DNA from: an uncultured Peptococcaceae bacterium
GTDB taxonomy: Bacteria > Bacillota > Peptococcia > Peptococcales > Peptococcaceae
Length of the DNA stretch: 20,476 nucleotides
Reading direction: 5' to 3'
Assembly: GCA_947254645.1 (NCBI GenBank)
Contig: CAMYDW010000023.1
Location: forward strand, 1-20,476
Shown here one piece after another: positions 8,054 to 14,349 of this stretch. A program made the position numbers and the translations under genes. The stretch's first letter is position 1; each line of letters begins with the position of its first letter. The notes below the pieces were generated by a model. The model saw only the letters and a program-made list of their open reading frames with translations, made no database searches and was not told where the DNA came from.

Positions 8054-9374
8054 AAAATATTATATACAAACTTTTGGGTGTCAAATGAATGAGCATGATT
8101 CTGAAATTATTGCAGGATTACTCGAAGAAATTTTTTTCGTAGCAACAGATGATATCGATGATGCGGATCTCATCTTACTTAATACTTGCTGTATAAGAGA
8201 AAAAGCAGAAAATAAAGTATTAAGTATGCTGGGTGAACTAGAAAAAAATGTTAAGGCTAAGCCAGATTTAATTATTGGTGTTTGTGGTTGTATGATCCAA
8301 CAGAAGAATATCATTCCTAAGATTCTACACGCTTCTCCACATGTATCTTTATTATTTGGTACTAATAATATGAACCACATTGGAGAGTATGTTCAAAGAA
8401 TTCTAGAAGATCATAAACCAGTTTTTGTTGTTGATGAATCAGATTCTAATCCAAATGTTCAATTACCTGCTCATCGTCTTTTTTCTTTTAAGGCTTTTGT
8501 AAATATTACATATGGATGTAATAATTTTTGTACATATTGCATTGTTCCTTATGTAAGAGGAAGAGAAAGAAGTCGTAAAAAAGAAGATATCATTTCAGAA
8601 GTTAAAGGGCTGGTGGAGGATGGCGTAGTAGAGGTCACACTTTTAGGACAAAATGTTGACTCTTATGGAAATGACTTTGATACACCAGTTACTTTTGCTG
8701 AATTGTTAAAGGAAGTAGATGAGATTGAAGGGATTCAAAGAATTCGCTTTATGACTTCTCATCCAAAAGATTTTTCAAAAGAACTCATTGAAGTGATAAA
8801 AAATAGCAAGCACATTTGTCATTCCCTACACCTACCGGTTCAATCTGGCTCGAATAGTGTCTTGAAACGTATGAATCGAAAATATACTCGAGAACATTAT
8901 CTCGATATCGTAAATTCAATCAGAATGGCTCTTCCTGATGTTGCATTAACAACAGATATTATTGTAGGTTTTCCAAATGAAACAGATGAGGAATTTAATG
9001 AAACCTTAACGCTCGCTGAAGAAGTTGGCTTTGATAATGCTTTTTCCTTTGTTTACTCAAAAAGAGAAGGTACCGTTGCAGCAACTTTTGAGGACATGAT
9101 TCCTTTAAGTGTAAAAAAAGAAAGATTACAACAATTAAATCAAACACTCTCTAAATGGAGTGCTAAACGTAATGAAAGATATGAAAATATTGTGGTTAAA
9201 GTTCTGGTTGATGGGGTAAGTAAAAATAACACTAATATGTTGACTGGACGTACTGATACAGGTAAAACAGTTATCTTTGAAGGTGATTCAAAGTTGATTG
9301 GAAGTATTGTACCTGTTAAAATAACTTCTGTTCAGACATGGATTTTAAAAGGAAAATTGGAGGAATTAAAGTGA
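8046..9374 (+). CDS. miaB: tRNA-2-methylthio-N6-dimethylallyladenosine synthase
   Basis: A radical-SAM methylthiotransferase that adds a methylthio group to i6A37 of tRNAs reading UNN codons. The N-terminal domain holds the auxiliary-cluster cysteines C12 (QTFGCQMN), C48 (LLNTC) and C82 (CGCMIQQ). The radical-SAM triad is C158, C162 and C165 in YGCNNFCTYC, followed by VPYVRGRERSR, which is typical of MiaB rather than MtaB or RimO. The last 60-70 residues (KVLVDG...TGRTDTGKTVIFEG) form a TRAM domain. The length of 442 residues is normal. The start lies within the hemL end (8-base overlap) with only a weak AGGGA-like site upstream, so coupling is likely. The next gene overlaps by 4 bases. The miaB then YmcA-family order also occurs in Bacillus subtilis. 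Confidence 0.95.
   Translation: MYKKYYIQTFGCQMNEHDSEIIAGLLEEIFFVATDDIDDADLILLNTCCIREKAENKVLSMLGELEKNVKAKPDLIIGVCGCMIQQKNIIPKILHASPHVSLLFGTNNMNHIGEYVQRILEDHKPVFVVDESDSNPNVQLPAHRLFSFKAFVNITYGCNNFCTYCIVPYVRGRERSRKKEDIISEVKGLVEDGVVEVTLLGQNVDSYGNDFDTPVTFAELLKEVDEIEGIQRIRFMTSHPKDFSKELIEVIKNSKHICHSLHLPVQSGSNSVLKRMNRKYTREHYLDIVNSIRMALPDVALTTDIIVGFPNETDEEFNETLTLAEEVGFDNAFSFVYSKREGTVAATFEDMIPLSVKKERLQQLNQTLSKWSAKRNERYENIVVKVLVDGVSKNNTNMLTGRTDTGKTVIFEGDSKLIGSIVPVKITSVQTWILKGKLEELK
9359..9363 (+). promoter_or_regulatory. Ribosome binding site of the YmcA/YlbF-family gene
   Basis: GGAGG stands 7 bases before the GTG at 9371 and fixes that codon as the start, rather than the ATG at 9338 that lies upstream of it. 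It sits within the last codons of miaB. Confidence 0.75.
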
Positions 9375-9775
9375 GTATTTATGATAAAGCAAAAGAATTA
9401 GCAGATGCAATTACAACAAGTGATGAATTACGTCGTGTAAAAGAAGCTGAATTAAAGATGATGATTGATCTTCCATCACGTGAAATTGTTGAAGAATACC
9501 AACGTATTCAAATGGAAGCTATCAACAGTGGCATTTCCTATGAAGATTTAGCCGATGATAAAAAAGAACGTTTAAATGAACTTGAAAAGCAAATGAATGA
9601 AAATGAAATTATTGTTGAATATATGACTTCAAATCAAGAATTAAACCAAGTTTTAGAATCTGTCAATATGATTATTAGCAGTGCTTTAACTGGTGGTTCT
9701 GATAGTGGTTGTAGTAGTTGTTCTTCCGCAGGGAATTGTGGTGAAAGCTCTTGCTGCTCTTCTTGCGGCCATTAA
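9371..9775 (+). CDS. YmcA/YlbF (RicA/RicF-like) family protein with Cys-rich C-terminal tail
   Basis: A 134-residue, mostly helical protein. The body (about 1-105; MSIYDKAKELADAITTSDEL...) matches the YlbF/YmcA family. Its Bacillus members RicA, RicF and RicT form a complex that carries Fe-S clusters and affects RNase Y-dependent mRNA maturation and development. The tail from residue 114 on contains six cysteines (114, 117, 123, 128, 129, 132) in a Ser/Gly-rich context and ends Cys-Gly-His, a plausible Fe-S or metal ligand set. I chose the GTG at 9371: GGAGG at 9359-9363 is 7 bases upstream, and the resulting GTGA overlap with the miaB stop is classic coupling. An ATG at 9338 in the same frame would only add 11 residues encoded inside miaB. 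Whether it is the RicA or the RicF ortholog cannot be decided from one gene. Confidence 0.82.
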   Translation: MSIYDKAKELADAITTSDELRRVKEAELKMMIDLPSREIVEEYQRIQMEAINSGISYEDLADDKKERLNELEKQMNENEIIVEYMTSNQELNQVLESVNMIISSALTGGSDSGCSSCSSAGNCGESSCCSSCGH

Positions 9776-9776
9776 T

Positions 9777-9831
9777 TCATTGAATACAAAAAACTCCCCT
9801 CTCAAAGAGGGGAGTTTTTTGTATTCAATGA
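9777..9831 (+). terminator. Rho-independent terminator, 26-bp perfect stem, probably bidirectional
   Basis: The arms 9777-9802 and 9806-9831 are perfectly complementary around a 3-base loop (CAA, 9803-9805). The inner stem is GC-rich (CTCCCCTCT against AGAGGGGAG), followed by T6 at 9815-9820. The matching A6 in the left arm gives the same layout on the other strand, so it could stop transcription from either side. It begins two bases after the stop codon that ends the hepS-to-ylbF-like operon. The stem is much longer than a usual intrinsic terminator because the A and T tracts are paired and the pairing continues outward for another 11 bases. Confidence 0.93.
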
Positions 9832-9847
9832 TAGTGTATGATATAAT
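9819..9847 (+). promoter_or_regulatory. Probable sigma-A promoter (extended -10) for the abcF-mutL operon
   Basis: TATAAT at 9842-9847 is a perfect -10, preceded by TG at 9839-9840 with one base between, an extended -10 arrangement. A weak -35 candidate (TTGTAT, 9819-9824) lies exactly 17 bases upstream, inside the right arm of the terminator. The downstream leader of about 55 bases leads to AGGAG and the ATG at 9908. This is the only clear non-coding gap before the second gene block, so a promoter is expected here. The assignment is by consensus only; no start site is known. Confidence 0.7.
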
Positions 9848-9907
9848 ATATAGTGGATTAAAATTGGATAAATACACTAATTTTTTATAAAAGGTAGGAG
9901 AGATAGA

Positions 9908-11800
9908 ATGGCTGTTTTACAATTAAATAATGTGGATAAGAGTTATATAACAAATTCTATCTTTACAAATATAAGCTTTAATGTCAATGCAGGTCAAAAA
10001 ATTGGATTAGTGGGTCCTAATGGTACGGGCAAATCCACATTAATGAAGTGTATTGTCGGTTTGGAATCAATTGATAATGGCATCATCAGCTTTGCTAAAG
10101 ACATAACCTTTGGATATCTTGACCAAAATGCAATCTTAGATTTAAATAGCAATTTAGAGGAGATAATGCTAGAAGCCTTTCAAGATATTATCGAGTTGCA
10201 TGATGAAATACGAGTTTTAGAGAACAAAATATCCTTAGAAAATAATGAAAATATATTAAAGGAATTGCTTGATAGCTATCAAGCAAAACAGGCACTATAT
10301 GAAGAAAAAAATGGTTATGCAATTGAAAGTAGAATAAAAGGTATTATTATTGGACTGGGATTTCAAGAAAAAGATTTAATGCGTTTGGCTTCTTCTTTTA
10401 GTGGCGGGGAAAGAACTCGCATTATGTTAGCCAGATTGTTAGTAAAGAATCCTGACTTATTATTATTAGATGAGCCAACCAACCATCTGGATTTACCTTC
10501 TATTGAATGGCTTGAAACATACCTTAAAAACTATAAAGGTGCCATCATGGTTATTTCACACGATGAATATTTCTTGAATTCAGTAGTGGATACTGTATAT
10601 GATTTAGAAAATCAAGCACTAACTATATACTCTGTTCCGTTCTTTCGATATAAAGAAGAGAAGAAAAAAAATAAAGCGATTCAACATAAACAATATCTTC
10701 AACAACAAAATAAAATTGCAAAAGAATTGGAGTATATTAACAGAAATCGGGCAGGTGTTAATTCTAAACAAGCACGCGGACGCGAAAAGCGACTATCTAA
10801 GGAAGTTCTTTTGAAAGATACTGTAGAGCAGCATACTATAAAAATTAGAAACTATGAAGTAAGTGAGACAGCACGTTTTGTGCTTACGATAGACAATCTA
10901 GATGTCCATGTTCAAGGAAAGCAATTGGCAAAATCACTAAATTTTAATATAAAATCAAGGGAAAAAGTTGCAATTATTGGTAGAAATGGCATTGGAAAAA
11001 GTACGTTACTAAAAACCATTTTAAAAGCGATAGAATCGAATGATGATACAGTTAGATTAGGAAATCGTGTAAATTTTGTTTATTTTGATCAGCATCAAAG
11101 TTTTTTGAATGAGGAAAATACTATCTTAGAGCAAACTCTTTCAAGTTGTGACTTGAAAATAAGTGAAGCTAAAAAATTACTAGCACGATATCTTTTTACT
11201 GAAGATGATTTAGAAAGATTCATTTTTCAACTTTCAGGAGGAGAAAAAGTCAGACTTTCCTTAATGATTTTATTATACACTGAACCAAACTTTTTAATTA
11301 TGGACGAACCGACCAATCATTTAGATAGTATTTCTAAAGAACTTGTTATTTCATTTTTAGATGAATTTTCAGGCGCAATTTTGGTTGTATCTCACGATAG
11401 ACAATTATTAAATGAGGTGACAACTAGAACATTAGAGTTTACAAGCGAAGGTATAACTGAGTATCTAGGAAATTACGAATATTATTCAGAAAAAAAAACA
11501 CTTCAACTATTGCTAGATAATGAAGAAAAAAAAGAGAAACAATTTTCGCAATTAAAGCCAAAAAAGAAAACCACGACAATTAGTAGAAGTAAATTGAAAA
11601 ATGAAATTGAGAAACTAGAGCAAGAATTATCTGTTTTAGAAAAAACAATTGAAGGATTAAATGAGCAGCTCTCTATGGCAGACGTTGATTATGCAACAAT
11701 AGCAGAGCAACTTGAAAAAAATAATCAAGCGCTTGATATAAAATTAGAACAATGGCAGGAAAAATCAGAACTATTAGAGGAGATTACTGAGAGTGAATAA
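9908..11800 (+). CDS. ABC-F family ATPase (YdiF/Uup-like translation factor)
   Basis: A soluble protein with two ATP-binding cassettes and no membrane segments. ABC-F proteins act on the ribosome, as translation factors or in some cases for antibiotic protection. Cassette 1 has Walker A GPNGTGKST (36-44), signature FSGGERTR (164-171) and Walker B LLLLDEPTNHLD (184-195). Cassette 2 has GRNGIGKST (358-366), LSGGEKVR (442-449) and FLIMDEPTNHLD (462-473). The basic helical linker at about 250-305 matches the P-site tRNA-interacting region of the family. The last 70 residues are a charged coiled coil, as in YdiF and Uup. The length of 630 residues agrees. AGGAG at 9896-9900 precedes the ATG by 7 bases. 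It is first in the second operon and overlaps the U32 gene by 8 bases. I see nothing that argues for a resistance role; housekeeping is more likely. Confidence 0.92.
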   Translation: MAVLQLNNVDKSYITNSIFTNISFNVNAGQKIGLVGPNGTGKSTLMKCIVGLESIDNGIISFAKDITFGYLDQNAILDLNSNLEEIMLEAFQDIIELHDEIRVLENKISLENNENILKELLDSYQAKQALYEEKNGYAIESRIKGIIIGLGFQEKDLMRLASSFSGGERTRIMLARLLVKNPDLLLLDEPTNHLDLPSIEWLETYLKNYKGAIMVISHDEYFLNSVVDTVYDLENQALTIYSVPFFRYKEEKKKNKAIQHKQYLQQQNKIAKELEYINRNRAGVNSKQARGREKRLSKEVLLKDTVEQHTIKIRNYEVSETARFVLTIDNLDVHVQGKQLAKSLNFNIKSREKVAIIGRNGIGKSTLLKTILKAIESNDDTVRLGNRVNFVYFDQHQSFLNEENTILEQTLSSCDLKISEAKKLLARYLFTEDDLERFIFQLSGGEKVRLSLMILLYTEPNFLIMDEPTNHLDSISKELVISFLDEFSGAILVVSHDRQLLNEVTTRTLEFTSEGITEYLGNYEYYSEKKTLQLLLDNEEKKEKQFSQLKPKKKTTTISRSKLKNEIEKLEQELSVLEKTIEGLNEQLSMADVDYATIAEQLEKNNQALDIKLEQWQEKSELLEEITESE

Positions 11801-14321
11801 GAAGCCGGAATTACTTCTTCCAGCAGGAAGTTTGGAAATTGCAAAAATTGCCATTGATCATGGAGCGAATGCTGTATATGTTGGCGCAGAAGAATTTAGT
11901 GCACGTGCTAAGGCTAAGAATCTTTCACTAGAGGAATTTAAGGAAGTAATAAAATATGCCCATGAAAAGCAAGCAAAGGTGTTTTGTGCATTTAATATCT
12001 TACTTTTTAACGAAGAGTTTGAGTCTGCCATTAAATTAGCAACAGAGCTTGTAAAAAATGGCTTAGATGCATTTATTGTACAAGACTTTGGGATAGCAAA
12101 TATCCTTATAAGCTTTTTTCCTGAAACAGAGATCCACGCTTCAACTCAAATGGCCATCATGAATCTATCTGGGACTAAAGCACTAGAATTGATTGGTTTT
12201 GATAGAGTTGTTTTAGCTCGAGAAACGTCTTTTGATTCGATGCAATATATAAGAAAACATGCAAATATACCTCTTGAAGTTTTTGTTCAAGGGGCACTTT
12301 GTGTTTCCTATTCTGGTTTATGTCATATGAGTGCTTTTCAAGGAGATAGAAGCAGCAATAGAGGAAGCTGTGCACAACCTTGTAGAAATTCATATAAATT
12401 GATACAGAAATACAAACAAGGGAATAAAGAACTTTCAGAAGGATATTTATTAAGTCCAAAAGATCTAAACCTTATCATGGATATTCCAAAATTAATAAAC
12501 CTTCAAATAGATTCTTTTAAGGTAGAAGGTCGTATGAAACAACCTGAATACGTTGCTGTTATGACAGATGTATATCGTCAGCGGATTGATACCTATACAA
12601 ATAGAGAGTTATTTGACTATGATTCTGCAACAACTAAAATGGCATCAGTATTCAATAGGGAAGGATTTACTTCAGGATTTTTCCATGGATATGAGGGCTC
12701 TAAAATGATGAGCTATCTTTCTCCAAGAAATACAGGTGTAAGTATTGGTGAAATTATTCAAATAGATCAGAAGTATTGTCGGATTAAGGTGAGCGACAAA
12801 CTATGCCTTGGTGATGGTATTGTTTTATACGATGATAAGTTTGGTTCTGTTTGGGGAGGCTATTTAGATAAAATTTACAATACCGAATTAAAGATGGTAG
12901 ATAAAGTTTTACCAGGAGAGATTGCTGTTATAGCCCATCAAATTGAGAAAAAAAATGATATAAAAAAGGTAAAATTTTGTTATCGTACCTTTAATAAAGA
13001 CCTTTCTAAGAATACATTAAGAATAAATAATAGAGTAAAAGCAAATCCTGAACACAAAGGAAATCTCAGTATTTTTGTAGAAGTCACCATTGATAAACCA
13101 CTAAAGATTATTGCGTTGCTTAGTACTACAGATGATATGATTCATAATTTTGAATGGGAGTCAGACTTTTTAATAGAAGCATCTCAAAACAATATCTCTT
13201 GTGAAGCAGTCATAAAAAAAGGATTCGGTAAATTAGAAAAACAAGGCTATAGCCTATCTTGTATAGAAGTAACCGAGAAAACTCCGGCTTTTGTACCTAT
13301 GAGTTTAATTACTCAAGCAAAAAATAGTATCATTTCGAATTTTAGCGCTATTTTTGAAAAAGAAAGTTCAATTATTAAATTACCAGAATTTAATATTGAA
13401 GAAAGAATAGATGATGTTCAAAGCTTTTTAGATGAAATACCACCTCGCATCTATATTAAACATAAACCTGCTTTAACTATTCAAGTACATACTTTTGAAC
13501 AAGCTAAAGCAGCTATCGAGGGTGGTGCTGATGAAGTTAATATTTATTTGATGCATACCAGAAAAGAGAAGGCTATTAATTTAGAGCAGTTAGCCGAGTT
13601 GAGAAAAGATGTTGATATTATTTTTTCGCTTCCCGTCTTGATAAAAAATGAAAAAGAAGAAAAATATGTTCAAAAAATATGCTCCGATCTGTATAAAAAT
13701 GGATATTCGAAATTTATGATATCAAATATAGGTCAAGCATATTTGCTAGATGAAATAGGCGTTCCATATTACCTAGGTGATTACACTTTTAATTTTACCA
13801 ATGATTTAACGGCCTTTTTCTTGATGCAAATGGGATTTACTAGACAGACAATTTCTCTTGAAATGGATTATGAGCACATTAGAAATTTAAGCGCAATCGG
13901 TAATATCCCAACTGAATTAATTGTATATGGAAAATTACCAGTGATGAATACTCAATATTGTCCCATGGGAAGTATAATCGGTGGAAGAGACAGTGAAACG
14001 ATGTGTAGTCAACCATGTAAAAATGGAAGTTATTTTTTAAAACGCGAAGACAAAGAGTATGAAGTAAAAAATGACATTTTTTGTAATACTTATCTTCTTA
14101 ATGATAAAAAATATGATTTATTATCTCATTTAGACAAAATATTCACTCTAGGCGTGGACTATTTAAGAATACTAGGCACCTTTCTGGAGCCTAAAGAAAT
14201 TCAAGAAATAACGACGGTTTTAAAAAAACTCAGAGATGATTATTTTGACAATCAAACAAAACCTATTTATCAAATTCAAAATAACACAACAGATGGACAC
14301 TTTTTAAAGGGAGTGCGTTAG
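11793..14321 (+). CDS. Long U32-family protein with duplicated U32-like domain, probably RlhA-like rRNA hydroxylase
   Basis: The N-terminal domain (about 1-260) is a U32 domain: LLLPAGSLEIAKIAIDHGANAVYVG at the start, then the signature region with C170, C177, C193 and C197 (GALCVSYSGLC ... GSCAQPC). U32 members include RlhA (23S rRNA C2501 hydroxylation) and TrhP (tRNA wobble uridine hydroxylation), and the cysteines of related proteins bind an Fe-S cluster. The central part resembles the DUF3656 region of RlhA-type proteins. Residues from about 561 to the end look like a second, diverged U32 copy with C723, C738 and C742. At 842 residues it is longer than E. coli RlhA (about 650). The start is a GTG at 11793, with AGAGGAG at 11776-11782 and an 8-base overlap with abcF. 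The older label peptidase or collagenase is not supported by anything visible. The RlhA assignment is an inference from architecture. Confidence 0.78.
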   Translation: MNKKPELLLPAGSLEIAKIAIDHGANAVYVGAEEFSARAKAKNLSLEEFKEVIKYAHEKQAKVFCAFNILLFNEEFESAIKLATELVKNGLDAFIVQDFGIANILISFFPETEIHASTQMAIMNLSGTKALELIGFDRVVLARETSFDSMQYIRKHANIPLEVFVQGALCVSYSGLCHMSAFQGDRSSNRGSCAQPCRNSYKLIQKYKQGNKELSEGYLLSPKDLNLIMDIPKLINLQIDSFKVEGRMKQPEYVAVMTDVYRQRIDTYTNRELFDYDSATTKMASVFNREGFTSGFFHGYEGSKMMSYLSPRNTGVSIGEIIQIDQKYCRIKVSDKLCLGDGIVLYDDKFGSVWGGYLDKIYNTELKMVDKVLPGEIAVIAHQIEKKNDIKKVKFCYRTFNKDLSKNTLRINNRVKANPEHKGNLSIFVEVTIDKPLKIIALLSTTDDMIHNFEWESDFLIEASQNNISCEAVIKKGFGKLEKQGYSLSCIEVTEKTPAFVPMSLITQAKNSIISNFSAIFEKESSIIKLPEFNIEERIDDVQSFLDEIPPRIYIKHKPALTIQVHTFEQAKAAIEGGADEVNIYLMHTRKEKAINLEQLAELRKDVDIIFSLPVLIKNEKEEKYVQKICSDLYKNGYSKFMISNIGQAYLLDEIGVPYYLGDYTFNFTNDLTAFFLMQMGFTRQTISLEMDYEHIRNLSAIGNIPTELIVYGKLPVMNTQYCPMGSIIGGRDSETMCSQPCKNGSYFLKREDKEYEVKNDIFCNTYLLNDKKYDLLSHLDKIFTLGVDYLRILGTFLEPKEIQEITTVLKKLRDDYFDNQTKPIYQIQNNTTDGHFLKGVR
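14306..14313 (+). promoter_or_regulatory. Strong Shine-Dalgarno upstream of mutS2 that does not serve the TTG at 14350
   Basis: AAAGGGAG lies in the last codons of the U32 gene. It is 36 bases from the TTG at 14350 but only 9 bases from an in-frame ATT at 14323, which suggests that translation of mutS2 begins at the ATT. No in-frame ATG or GTG exists between the in-frame stop at 14305 and the TTG. Confidence 0.45.
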
Positions 14322-14349
14322 TATTTCATACTATAAAAATAGTCCTATA

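Noticed and set aside
9338..9370. YmcA/YlbF-family start at the ATG at 9338
   Set aside because: The extra residues are encoded inside the miaB C-terminus, and GGAGG points to the GTG at 9371.
9710..9772. Cys-rich tail as a separate metallothionein-like peptide
   Set aside because: It is in frame with the helical body, has no start or ribosome site of its own, and ends at the same stop.
9686..9890. Open frames on both strands across the Cys tail and terminator (65 and 63 codons)
   Set aside because: One is a valine-rich shifted reading of the low-complexity tail and both run through the palindrome; no ribosome site and no family resemblance.
9908..11800. ABC-F gene as an antibiotic resistance determinant
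   Set aside because: It has a long C-terminal coiled coil and housekeeping neighbours like YdiF/Uup, and there is no leader peptide or attenuator upstream of the kind that precedes many resistance ABC-F genes.
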